This document shows positions 6,089 through 13,290 of a stretch of DNA of 14,585 nucleotides, piece by piece (the first letter of the stretch is position 1; every line of letters starts with the position of its first letter). The DNA lies in contig CAYZXK010000090.1 of assembly GCA_964482395.1 (NCBI GenBank), positions 1 to 14,585 of the forward strand. The letters run 5' to 3'. Position numbers and translations under genes: made by a program. Source of the stretch: CAYZXK01 sp964482395. Lineage in GTDB: Bacteria; Planctomycetota; Phycisphaerae; UBA1845; Fen-1342. The notes under the pieces are model-generated. The model was not told where the DNA came from. It was given only the letters and a program-made list of their open reading frames with translations, and searched no databases.

Positions 6089-7408
6089 CTACTTGGCCAG
6101 CCGCTTGACCCGTTCGTACTTGTCCCGGAACGTTCGGGTCCATTCGCGCGTGAGCTGCCGGGCCTGCCGGTCGCCGGCCTGGAGCTTGGCGGCCAGTTCC
6201 AGGGATTCGGCCTGGGTAAACGGGAGCCGGTTCCATTCGGCCAGGGCCTCCGGCTTCATTCCGCCGTCGATCAGCGCTTTCCAGGCCGCCTGGAGGTCCT
6301 GGTGGGGGTCGGCCAGTGCGGCACCCATGAGTTCGGCTAGCAGCGTGCTGCGGGCCCGCTGGAGATCGTCGTCCAAGTTGCGGAAGTTGCCGGCCTGGGC
6401 TTCCTGATAGGGGTCCTTGACGGTCAGCCGGTCGGCATACTGGCGGCAAACGTCCGGCCGGATCGGCATCCGGTAGAGCGTGTGTTCTCGTGGCCCGTCC
6501 GGGGTGCCGGCCGGCAGCACCCACAGCCGCTGCCCCTCGGGGCTGAGCACGAAGGCGATGAACTTCTCGGCCAGTTCACGGTGCGGCGGCTTTCGCAGCA
6601 TTGAGATCGGGTCGGGCGTGATGGCTGACCCGCCGACCGGGTTGATGTAGGCCAACACGCCCTGGCCGGCCTGGCTCACGCGGGCATAGGCGTAGAAGTC
6701 GATGCACGGACCGGCCAGGACGTTGCCGGTGGCGATCTCGTTGGGAATGGCGCTGGAGCTGTCGGCGATCAGGCGGGAATTGGCGGCGATCTGCATCAGC
6801 AGCGGCCAGCCCTTCTCCCACCCGTACTGTTGCAAAATCAGTTCATAGCAGACCCGCACGCTGGCGGACTTCCGAGGGTCGGCAATGATCACCCAACTGA
6901 ACATGCGCGGGTGGGCGAGGTCCTCCCAGCTCTGGGGATCGGGCAGGCTCTGGTTGGCCAGTCCTCGCAGGTTCTTGAGCATGCCGAAGGCGGAGAGAGC
7001 CGAGCCGAACCACAGGTGCCGCGGGTCGTAGTTGGCGACGCCCGCGATTCTCTCCGGGATGCCGGCCAGGATTTCCGCCGGCAGATTGGGCGCTTCCAGG
7101 TATCCCCGGGAGGCCGCCAGGTCATGATCCGGAACCCCGCCCCCGAAAAACACGTCGATGCCGAACGACCCGCCTTTGCTCGCTCGCTCCTGGGCGTCGA
7201 GCTGCTGAATGATCTCGCCGGTGCCCTTCTTGATCCAGCGGATCCGCAGCGGCCGGCCCAGGTGGGCGATGAACCCGCGTTCGAACTCGATCTGGATGTC
7301 CTGGTTGTGTGGAGTGATGATCTCCAGGTCATAGTGCTCGGCACTCACTGCGGCAGCCAGCAGGCCGGCCGCCAGCAGACCCATCAGACGACTCGCGAAG
7401 ATTCCCAT
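6089..7408 (-). CDS. Extracellular solute-binding protein, ferric/spermidine-type ABC system
   Basis: This is a periplasmic binding protein, probably of the Fbp/AfuA-Pot-like class (SBP type II). A clear Sec signal, residues 1-23 ending AVSA before Glu24, is followed by LEIITPHN, a FGIDVFFGGG segment near 82-91, ASVRVCYELILQQYGWEKGW near 182-201, NEIATGNVLAGPCIDF near 223-238 and FIAFVLSPEGQRLW at 283-296, typical of this fold. About 90 charged, helical residues (350-439) extend beyond the usual domain. The start is ATG 7408: GGGAGG lies five bases upstream, whereas the GTG at 7411 would have only two bases. The gene lies 13 bases after the ATPase gene of the same system. No membrane permease is present in the window. 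Ligand is unknown; iron(III) is the family's commonest cargo, but I cannot identify iron ligands. Confidence 0.9.
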   Translation of the reverse strand: MGIFASRLMGLLAAGLLAAAVSAEHYDLEIITPHNQDIQIEFERGFIAHLGRPLRIRWIKKGTGEIIQQLDAQERASKGGSFGIDVFFGGGVPDHDLAASRGYLEAPNLPAEILAGIPERIAGVANYDPRHLWFGSALSAFGMLKNLRGLANQSLPDPQSWEDLAHPRMFSWVIIADPRKSASVRVCYELILQQYGWEKGWPLLMQIAANSRLIADSSSAIPNEIATGNVLAGPCIDFYAYARVSQAGQGVLAYINPVGGSAITPDPISMLRKPPHRELAEKFIAFVLSPEGQRLWVLPAGTPDGPREHTLYRMPIRPDVCRQYADRLTVKDPYQEAQAGNFRNLDDDLQRARSTLLAELMGAALADPHQDLQAAWKALIDGGMKPEALAEWNRLPFTQAESLELAAKLQAGDRQARQLTREWTRTFRDKYERVKRLAK

Positions 7409-7421
7409 CACGGCCTCCCGG

Positions 7422-8486
7422 TTAGCCCTTAAGTATCACCACATCGGCTGGATCGACCGCGCAGCGCACCGATTCCCCCGGGCGCGGTAACCGCCAGCCG
7501 GCCCGCTCGGCCCGCGTGGCTCGCAGGCTGGTCTGCCCGGTCTGGAGCACCAGTTGCAAGCTGTCGCCCAGGTAGACCCACTCGATCAGTTGGGCATCGA
7601 AGCGGTTCTCGGCTTCCTGCGGCGGGTCGATCTGGATTGCTTCCGGTCGGATGGAGACCATGCACTCCCCCGAGCCGGGGGCCGACGCCTCCACCCGGGC
7701 CTGCAGCTGGCCGATCGGGGTCGCCAGAATCCGCCGATCGCCGCTGGCCGACACGATTCCGGCCGGCAGAAAGTTGGTCGCGCCCAGAAAGTCGGCGATC
7801 TCCTTGCTGCCGGGGCGGCAATACAGCTCGCGGGGTGTGCCAACCTGCGCGACGCGACCATTGAACATCACCGCCATCCGGTCCGCGACCGAAAGCGCTT
7901 CTTTCTGGTCATGCGTAACGTAGATGGTGGTCAGACCGGCCTCCTTGCAAAGTCGGCGGATTTCGCCCCGCATTTCCAGTCGCAGCTTCGCGTCCAGGTT
8001 GCTCAGGGGCTCATCCAGCAGCAGGCACTGCGGACGGATCACCAGGGCCCGGGCCAGGGCCACCCGCTGCTGTTGTCCGCCGCTCAGCTCGTTCGGCTTG
8101 CGCCCGGCGTATTGCTCCATATGGACGGTGGCCAGAGCTTCGGCGACCAGTCGCCGCCGCTGCGGCCGGGGCACCTTCCGCACCTTCAACCCGAAGGCCA
8201 CGTTCGCCTCCACCGTCATGTGGGGCCAAAGGGCGTAGTTCTGGAAGACCATGCCAGTGTTGCGTTTCTGCGGGGAAAGCCCAGTTACATCGGCTTGGTC
8301 GAAGCAGACCCGCCCATAGTCCGGTCGACAGAAGCCCGCGACGGCCCGCAGCAGCGTGGTCTTGCCGCAGCCGGATGGGCCCAGCAGGAAGAACAGCTCG
8401 CCCGGCTGGATCTCCAGGCTGACGCCGTCCAGCACTCGCAGCGGCCCGAAGGCCTTGACCAGCTCGCGGATCGACACCGCAATCAC
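7422..8486 (-). CDS. ABC transporter ATPase with TOBE domain, PotA/FbpC type
   Basis: This cytoplasmic ATPase belongs to the group that drives uptake of polyamine, iron, sulfate or sugar (PotA/FbpC/CysA/MalK). The 354 residues show Walker A GPSGCGKT (36-43), Q-loop Gln82 in MVFQNYALWPHMTV, signature LSGGQQQRVALARAL (134-148), Walker B CLLLDEP (154-160), the LSNLDAKLR D-loop and H-loop His192. Residues from about 235 form a TOBE/OB regulatory domain with the typical VSIRPEAIQ. Its start is a GTG at 8486, with GAGG six bases upstream. The M20 peptidase gene ends 28 bases upstream and the binding-protein gene starts 13 bases downstream. The cognate permease gene normally found in such operons is missing here. 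Family assignment is secure; substrate is not. Confidence 0.94.
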   Translation of the reverse strand: MIAVSIRELVKAFGPLRVLDGVSLEIQPGELFFLLGPSGCGKTTLLRAVAGFCRPDYGRVCFDQADVTGLSPQKRNTGMVFQNYALWPHMTVEANVAFGLKVRKVPRPQRRRLVAEALATVHMEQYAGRKPNELSGGQQQRVALARALVIRPQCLLLDEPLSNLDAKLRLEMRGEIRRLCKEAGLTTIYVTHDQKEALSVADRMAVMFNGRVAQVGTPRELYCRPGSKEIADFLGATNFLPAGIVSASGDRRILATPIGQLQARVEASAPGSGECMVSIRPEAIQIDPPQEAENRFDAQLIEWVYLGDSLQLVLQTGQTSLRATRAERAGWRLPRPGESVRCAVDPADVVILKG

Positions 8487-8514
8487 GGTTTGCCTCGTCT
8501 ACTTTGCGGACGCT

Positions 8515-9903
8515 TCACCCGCCGGCGGCCTGCTCGCCGCCAGTGTCGCCCAGGTATCCCAGCAGCAAGGCGATGGCCTCGGCGCCGCGATCCAGGTCGG
8601 CTAGGCGGATATTCTCGTTGGGTCCGTGGGCGTTGCAATTGGGGCCGGCAAACCCCAGCATCAGGCTGTCGGCTCCCAGTACCCGCTTGAACATCGGCAG
8701 GATCGGCAGCGTGCCTCCCTCGCGCACCAAGGCTGGTTCCCGACCGAAAGCCCGGCGCAGTGCCCGGCGGGCCATCTCCATCGGCCGACTGTCCAGCGGA
8801 GCCAGATAGGGGTCCGCCCAGCCGTGATCCAGGATCTCCAGTCGCACCGTGTTGGGGCAGCGTTGCCGGATGGCCTGATCGAACTGCCGACTGAGCTTCC
8901 GTCCACTCTGGTTGGGGACCAGCCGCATGCTGACTTTCGCCCCGGCTCGGGCGGGGATGATGGTGCTGGACCCTTCGGCCATGAACCCGCCGTAAATGCC
9001 GTTCACATCAAGAGTTGGTCGAATCCATCTCCGCTCGTTGGTGGTATAGCCGCGCTCGCCACAGACTGCCGGGCTGCCCAGCTCGGCTGCGTATTGTCGC
9101 TCGTCCAGCGGCAAGGAGCGGATCTGCTCCAGTTCGGCCGGGCCCGGCTCCACCACATCGTCGTAGAAACCCGGAATCGTAACCCGCCCATCCGAGTCGT
9201 GCAGCCCGGCCAGGATGGCGACCAGCACGTTGGCCGGATTGGCGATCGTGCCCCCGAAGGAGCCGCTGTGCAGGTCGTGCGTGGGTCCGCTGACGCGGAT
9301 TTCCTTATACACCAGGCCGCGGGTGCCGTAGGTAATGGTCGGCAGCCCGTCGGCGTACATGCCGGTGTCGGATATCAGAATGTGATCGCACCGCAGCATT
9401 TCGATATGCTGGCTGATGAACGGCCCCAAGTGCGGCGAGGAAATCTCCTCCTCCGCCTCGATCAGAAGCTTCAGATTGACCGGCAGCTTCTTCTCGACCG
9501 CCAGCCAGGCCGCCGCTGCCCGCAAATGCGTCAGCAACTGCCCTTTGTCGTCGGCCACCCCACGGCCGATCAGCAGGCCGTCCCGGATCACAGGTTCGAA
9601 CGGGCCCGCCTCCCACTGCCCCGGCTCGCCCTCCGGCTGCACGTCCACATGCCCGTAGACCAGGAAGGTCGGCGCCCCGGCGGCGTGGCAATGTTCGGCG
9701 TAAACCAGCGGATGCCCGCCGGTCTGGTGGACCTGGGCGGCCAGTCCGATCCTGCGGCACAGGTCGCAAGTCCATTCCACGGCCGCGGCCACGTCCCCGG
9801 CGTGCTCCGGCCGAGTGCTGACGCTGGGGATGCGGCAGAGCTGGAGAGCCCAGTTCAGATGTTCCTGACGGCGGTCACACAGGTAAGCGATGATGCGGTC
9901 CAT
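8515..9903 (-). CDS. M20 family metallopeptidase (dipeptidase-like)
   Basis: This is a di-zinc exopeptidase/deacylase of family M20, most like carnosinase/dipeptidase-type members (CNDP, PepV-like, ArgE/DapE superfamily). The 462-residue protein has YGHVDVQP (His85, Asp87), GRGVADDKGQ (Asp118, bridging), IEAEEEISSPH (catalytic Glu151, metal-binding Glu152), ISDTGM (Asp179) and the C-terminal NAHGPNENI (His426). The GTRGLVYKEI and DLHSGSFGGTIANP segments are hallmarks of the dimerisation lid in dipeptidases. No signal peptide is seen, so it is cytoplasmic. The ATG at 9903 has GGGAG six bases upstream; the frame extends to 10011 but without Shine-Dalgarno support or family similarity. It heads the minus-strand run and may process peptides, though nothing shows that the ABC systems import them. 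Family assignment is secure; exact substrate is unknown. Confidence 0.95.
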   Translation of the reverse strand: MDRIIAYLCDRRQEHLNWALQLCRIPSVSTRPEHAGDVAAAVEWTCDLCRRIGLAAQVHQTGGHPLVYAEHCHAAGAPTFLVYGHVDVQPEGEPGQWEAGPFEPVIRDGLLIGRGVADDKGQLLTHLRAAAAWLAVEKKLPVNLKLLIEAEEEISSPHLGPFISQHIEMLRCDHILISDTGMYADGLPTITYGTRGLVYKEIRVSGPTHDLHSGSFGGTIANPANVLVAILAGLHDSDGRVTIPGFYDDVVEPGPAELEQIRSLPLDERQYAAELGSPAVCGERGYTTNERRWIRPTLDVNGIYGGFMAEGSSTIIPARAGAKVSMRLVPNQSGRKLSRQFDQAIRQRCPNTVRLEILDHGWADPYLAPLDSRPMEMARRALRRAFGREPALVREGGTLPILPMFKRVLGADSLMLGFAGPNCNAHGPNENIRLADLDRGAEAIALLLGYLGDTGGEQAAGG

Positions 9904-9960
9904 GGACGGCTCCCGGGGGCAGCGTCGAGTCCGAAACGAACCGGACGCGCAGTGCGTCGG

Positions 9961-9989
9961 AGAATAAACGCCGACGGGCCGCGTGTCGC
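9961..9989 (-). promoter_or_regulatory. Possible promoter for the M20-led gene run
   Basis: On the minus strand, GCGACA (9989-9984) and TATTCT (9966-9961) are 17 bases apart. Each box matches consensus at 4/6, with start near 9954 and a leader of about 50 bases before the ATG at 9903. Spacing is ideal but both boxes are weak. Confidence 0.35.
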
Positions 9990-10052
9990 CCGCAGCATGC
10001 CATCGCGGCATCGCTCAGCGTTGGCCATTCCCGACTCGCCATTTCGCTTCCT

Positions 10053-10070
10053 CTGCGGAATGCTCCGCAG
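10053..10070. repeat. Perfect inverted repeat in the peptidase/mutL divergent region
   Basis: CTGCGGA and TCCGCAG are exact reverse complements (7 bp) around a four-base centre ATGC. The repeat lies 22 bases upstream of the extended -10 element of mutL and about 60 bases behind the peptidase promoter. It may be an operator, a hairpin or chance. Confidence 0.45.
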
Positions 10071-10092
10071 TCCCGGCATTGTACCCGCTGCG

Positions 10093-10101
10093 TGCTATAC
10101 T
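10093..10101 (+). promoter_or_regulatory. Extended -10 promoter of mutL, leaderless arrangement
   Basis: TGCTATACT is a full extended -10 element (TGn plus TATACT at 10096-10101). Seven bases separate it from the mutL ATG at 10109, so the transcript would begin at or next to the start codon. No Shine-Dalgarno sequence precedes the ATG, which agrees with a leaderless message. The -35 region (CCGGCA at 10073-10078) is poor, as is common with extended -10 promoters. Confidence 0.6.
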
Positions 10102-10108
10102 GTGACTG

Positions 10109-12079
10109 ATGGGTCAGATACGGGTCTTGCCGTCGGGCTTGGTCAGCCGGATTGCCGCCGGCGAATGCATCGAGCGTCCGGCCAGCGTGATTAAGGAACT
10201 GGTGGAGAACGCGCTGGACGCGGGTGCCACTCGGGTGGACCTGCGGGTCGTCGATGGCGGCCGGGAGCTGATCGAAGTGGTTGACGACGGGGTCGGAATG
10301 GACGCGGACGACCTGGCTTTGAGCGTCGCGCAGCACGCCACCAGCAAGATTCGCGGTGACGACGACCTGTTCAACATCCAGACTCTGGGTTTCCGGGGCG
10401 AGGCGCTGGCCAGCATCGCCGCAGTCTCCCGACTGCGGATCGTCTCCCGAACCCGGGACAGCGATGTCGGCCATGAGATCTGGGTCGAGGGTGGTCAGGT
10501 GCGCGGCCCCCGGCCCTGTTCGGCTCCGCCGGGCACCACTGTCGAGGTACGGGACCTGTTTTACCCGGTCCCGGCCAGACGGAAATTCCTGCGAACGCCT
10601 CAGACCGAAATGGGGCACATCACCGAACAGTTGGCGCGGATCGCGATTCCGCAGCTTGCCGTGGCGTTTACGCTTCGCCATCGGGACCGCGTCATCCACC
10701 GGCTGGAGGTTGCCACCGACCACCGGGAGCGGGTCAGCGGCTTTTACGGGCCGGAGTTGGCCCAGGCGCTTTTGCCGATCCGACGTGAGGGGACCGGCAT
10801 GCTGGTGCAGGGGCTGGTGGGGCCGCCGGCCGAGACTCGCAGTGCCGGCAAGTGGGAATACGTCTTTGTCAACGGTCGCTACGTGCGGGACCGCTTTATT
10901 TCGCACGCCATCCGGGAGGCCTACCGGGGCCTGATCGATCCGTCCCGCTACCCGGTGGCCTTCATCTTCCTCACCATCGAGCCGGCCCGGGTCGACGTAA
11001 ACGTTCACCCAACCAAGATCGAGGTGCGCTGGCAGGACTCCAATTACGTGCACGGGATGGTTCTGGCCGCCATTCGAGAGCGGTTCCTCACCAGCCCGCT
11101 TGACCATCGGCTGCGGACTCCGCAGTCCGATGAGGACTACCGGGAGCGCGTCCGGACGGCAATGGTGGAGTTCTTCCGGAGGGGTCCAGTTGGTCCGTGT
11201 TCAGGCACAGAGCCGCGCAACCACGGAGCTGCGGAACCGCCGAGTCATGAGGGTGGGGGGGCAGGGCGATTGGCGCGCCAATCGGGTGGCTGCACACCTG
11301 GGGTCTTACCATCGGCCGACAGCCCGGGACCGGCCACGAATCGCGGCAAAGGCCCGCCACCGGCCTCGCTCGCTGCCCCGGCCTGTCCCGCCAGGCCGGC
11401 GCCGGTCGGCGAGCCGAACCGGCCGCCGACCGATCAGGACGAGTCTGGCGCGTCGCTGCTCGCGTCGGCGGGGGCTGCTGGCCGGCGAGCCGCGCCGGAT
11501 AAGGCTCCCCCGCGCGCCATCCAGATTCACGACAGTTATCTGGTGGTGCAGACTGAAGAAGGCTTGATGATTATCGACCAGCACGCTTTGCACGAGCGGC
11601 TGCTCTATGAGGACTTGCGGGGGCGGATTGCGGAAAACAAGCTCGTTAGTCAGCGTCTGCTCATGCCCAGCGTGCTGCCGGTGCCTGGGGATCGACTGGA
11701 GGTTCTGGAGGCCCACGCCGACTTGCTGGCGCGGCTGGGAATAGAGCTGACGGCGGCGGGCCCGCACAGCGTCGCTTTGCAGTCTTTTCCGGCCCTGCTG
11801 GCCGATCGGGTCGACCCGGAAGACTTCCTCCGCGACCTGCTGGACGTCTTGGTCGAGCAGGGGGGCCGGCCGGACCCGGACACCCTGATCCACCAGGTCC
11901 TCGACCTGATGGCGTGCAAGGCCGCCGTCAAGGCCGGCGAGCCGCTTAACCCCCAGCAAATCGCGCTTCTGGTCGAGCAGCATCAGCGGGTCGATCGTAG
12001 CAGCCATTGCCCCCACGGACGCCCTACTACCCTGCGGTTGTCGCTGCGGGACCTGGAACGTCAATTCAAGCGACGCTGA
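10109..12079 (+). CDS. mutL: DNA mismatch repair protein MutL, endonuclease type
   Basis: MutL couples MutS mismatch recognition to strand removal. The 656-residue protein has an N-terminal GHKL ATPase: KELVENALDAGA (catalytic Glu30), VVDDGVGM (57-64), ATSKI, GFRGEALASI (94-103), and the S5-like domain with VNVHPTKIEVRW. A proline/alanine/arginine-rich linker spans about 350-465. The C-terminal domain carries the latent endonuclease motif DQHALHERLLYE (490-501), fitting DQHA(X)2E(X)4E, plus the metal-site motifs ACKAA (602-606), CPHGRP (634-639) and a terminal FKR. It is therefore expected to nick DNA itself, as in bacteria without MutH. The usual AGEV(I/V)ERP reads AGECIERP here. The start ATG lacks a ribosome site and follows an extended -10 box. 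A G-rich tract lies inside the linker. Divergent from the peptidase gene; mutS is not in the window. Confidence 0.97.
   Translation: MGQIRVLPSGLVSRIAAGECIERPASVIKELVENALDAGATRVDLRVVDGGRELIEVVDDGVGMDADDLALSVAQHATSKIRGDDDLFNIQTLGFRGEALASIAAVSRLRIVSRTRDSDVGHEIWVEGGQVRGPRPCSAPPGTTVEVRDLFYPVPARRKFLRTPQTEMGHITEQLARIAIPQLAVAFTLRHRDRVIHRLEVATDHRERVSGFYGPELAQALLPIRREGTGMLVQGLVGPPAETRSAGKWEYVFVNGRYVRDRFISHAIREAYRGLIDPSRYPVAFIFLTIEPARVDVNVHPTKIEVRWQDSNYVHGMVLAAIRERFLTSPLDHRLRTPQSDEDYRERVRTAMVEFFRRGPVGPCSGTEPRNHGAAEPPSHEGGGAGRLARQSGGCTPGVLPSADSPGPATNRGKGPPPASLAAPACPARPAPVGEPNRPPTDQDESGASLLASAGAAGRRAAPDKAPPRAIQIHDSYLVVQTEEGLMIIDQHALHERLLYEDLRGRIAENKLVSQRLLMPSVLPVPGDRLEVLEAHADLLARLGIELTAAGPHSVALQSFPALLADRVDPEDFLRDLLDVLVEQGGRPDPDTLIHQVLDLMACKAAVKAGEPLNPQQIALLVEQHQRVDRSSHCPHGRPTTLRLSLRDLERQFKRR
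11251..11266 (+). other. G-quadruplex motif with G7 tract in the mutL linker
   Basis: GGGTGGGGGGGCAGGG on the coding strand fits four G3 runs with loops of 1, 1 and 2 bases. It contains a seven-G homopolymer (11255-11261). It encodes part of the disordered linker of MutL (EGGGAGR region), where sequence constraint is low. Confidence 0.6.
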
Positions 12080-12089
12080 GCGACAGTAT

Positions 12090-12122
12090 CCGGCGGGGCT
12101 TGGAGTCTGGGGCCCTCGCCGG
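12090..12122 (+). terminator. Stem-loop after mutL, possible terminator
   Basis: CCGGCG (12090-12095) pairs with CGCCGG (12117-12122). One G-T wobble and two G-C pairs extend the stem to nine pairs around a 15-base loop. It starts ten bases after the mutL stop codon. No T-run follows, so it is not a classical intrinsic terminator; it may stabilise the message end or be incidental. Confidence 0.35.
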
Positions 12123-12202
12123 TAGCCTGACCGTATCGGTGCCGGCAGGGTTGGCATCGGAGCCGCGCTGTCGCGCCGGGACGCGATGGGTAGGAGATGA
12201 CC

Positions 12203-12688
12203 ATGGGTTGGCCGGTTTGCAAGAAGCTGCTGTTGGTCGGATTGCTGTTTGTTTCCCTGGCCGGCTGCCATGAGGAGCGGAAGGTACACGTTCGGCGTGA
12301 AAGACCGGCCGTGCGTCGGACCACGGTGGACGTAGCGGTGAGCCGGCCTGAGCGACGGGTGATCGTCGAGCCGCAGAAGCCGGAGCCGGAGGTGGTGGTG
12401 GAGCGGCCGGTGGTTGTGGAGCGTGAGCAGCCCCGGGTGGTGGTCGAGCGTCGCAGGCCCAGGATCATTGTGCGAGAGGCTCCGCCGCCGGTGATCGTTG
12501 AAACCCCGCCGCCTCCGCCCAGTCGGTCGCACATCTGGATCGAGGGCCATTGGGGGTACGACCGGGGCAAGTTCGTCTGGGTTTCGGGCCGCTATGAGCG
12601 GGCTCGGCGCGGCCATCGGTATCTGCCGGCTCGTTGGGTCCAGACCGAGCGAGGCTGGGAGTTCTACGAGGGTCGCTGGGAGCGGTAG
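12203..12688 (+). CDS. YXWGXW-repeat lipoprotein, 161 aa
   Basis: This is a small exported lipoprotein. Residues 1-22 are a signal with Lys7-Lys8, a hydrophobic core and the lipobox LAGC (Cys22). Residues about 25-109 are low-complexity, rich in Arg, Val, Glu and Pro, with VVVER three times in about 25 residues. Residues 110-161 carry tryptophan/glycine repeats (IEGHWGYD, VWVSGRYE, ARWVQTERGWEFYEGRW) that resemble the YXWGXW repeat domain (PF12779) of bacterial envelope proteins of unknown function. The ATG at 12203 has TAGGAG six bases upstream; an ATG at 12197 touches that ribosome site and is rejected. It follows mutL by 123 bases and converges with the phosphatase gene 14 bases on. Likely periplasm-facing; role unknown. 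Confidence 0.87.
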   Translation: MGWPVCKKLLLVGLLFVSLAGCHEERKVHVRRERPAVRRTTVDVAVSRPERRVIVEPQKPEPEVVVERPVVVEREQPRVVVERRRPRIIVREAPPPVIVETPPPPPSRSHIWIEGHWGYDRGKFVWVSGRYERARRGHRYLPARWVQTERGWEFYEGRWER

Positions 12689-12700
12689 GACCGGCCGGTC
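12689..12700. repeat. Perfect 12-base palindrome between convergent stops
   Basis: GACCGGCCGGTC fills almost all of the 14-base space between the lipoprotein stop (12686-12688) and the phosphatase stop (12703-12705). Such a loop-less palindrome would make only a short hairpin. It may contribute to bidirectional transcript ends, but it could be chance. Confidence 0.4.
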
Positions 12701-12702
12701 GA

Positions 12703-13290
12703 TCAGGCGGGAGCCTCGGCCGGAGCTGCGGCGGCGGCCCATTGGAAAAAAGCGTCCAGAAGCGGCCGGCGTTTGGCCCGGCCTAGTTGGAAGCCGTAAG
12801 TTTCCATCTCTTCTATTGCTTGCTCGAGCGGCCAGCCCGAGCAGCGGACCCGATAGGCCGCGCATAGCAGCCCGCTGCGGTGAAAACCCTGCTCGCAATG
12901 GACCAGCACCGGTCGGCACTCGGGCTGCCGGACGACATCCAAGAACTGTTCAAATACCCAGGCCGGGGCCGCCGACGAGTCGGAAAATGGCAGATGAACC
13001 AGCCGGATGCCGGCCCGCTCGCAGAACCGCCGCTCCTTGCGAAACCAGCGTCCGCGCAGCGGGTGCCGGGTGCCGCCCCTCGCGCAGACTACTGTCTTTA
13101 GTCCGTACTCGGCCTGGATTTGGGCTAGGTCGCGAACCCGCGGCTGCCCGCAGCGCATCAGCACCCCCGGCTCGACTACCGCGAAGTGGTGCAGCCCATC
13201 GTACCGACTGCCGAGCAGCCCCGACAGCCACAGCCGCCACTGATGTGGATCGGTCAGCCCGCTTTTCCAGCGGGCGGCAACCGAGCTCAT
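12703..13290 (-). CDS. Cys-based protein phosphatase (dual-specificity/tyrosine phosphatase fold)
   Basis: This is a cysteine-dependent phosphatase of the DSP/PTP superfamily. The 195-residue protein carries the P-loop VHCEQGFHRSG (130-140; Cys132 nucleophile, Arg138), matching HCX5R. An upstream Asp104 in FSDSS is a candidate general acid, and a YRVRCSGW helix follows the P-loop as in the fold. LMRCGQP (44-50) resembles the start of other bacterial DSP-like proteins. No signal peptide or membrane segment is seen. Its ATG at 13290 overlaps the pyrH stop as ATGA, so the two are probably co-translated. The C-terminus ends in an alanine-rich tail. The substrate (protein, phosphoinositide or nucleotide) is not determinable from sequence. 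Confidence 0.88.
   Translation of the reverse strand: MSSVAARWKSGLTDPHQWRLWLSGLLGSRYDGLHHFAVVEPGVLMRCGQPRVRDLAQIQAEYGLKTVVCARGGTRHPLRGRWFRKERRFCERAGIRLVHLPFSDSSAAPAWVFEQFLDVVRQPECRPVLVHCEQGFHRSGLLCAAYRVRCSGWPLEQAIEEMETYGFQLGRAKRRPLLDAFFQWAAAAAPAEAPA

Noticed and set aside
8626..10194. 522-codon plus-strand frame antisense to the M20 peptidase
   Set aside because: The minus-strand peptidase motifs are unmistakable, and the antisense frame runs across the divergent promoters and into mutL. It is a GC-rich shadow.
11306..12919. 537-codon minus-strand frame antisense to mutL and the lipoprotein
   Set aside because: Proline/arginine-rich translation crossing three real genes, with no motif or start signal.
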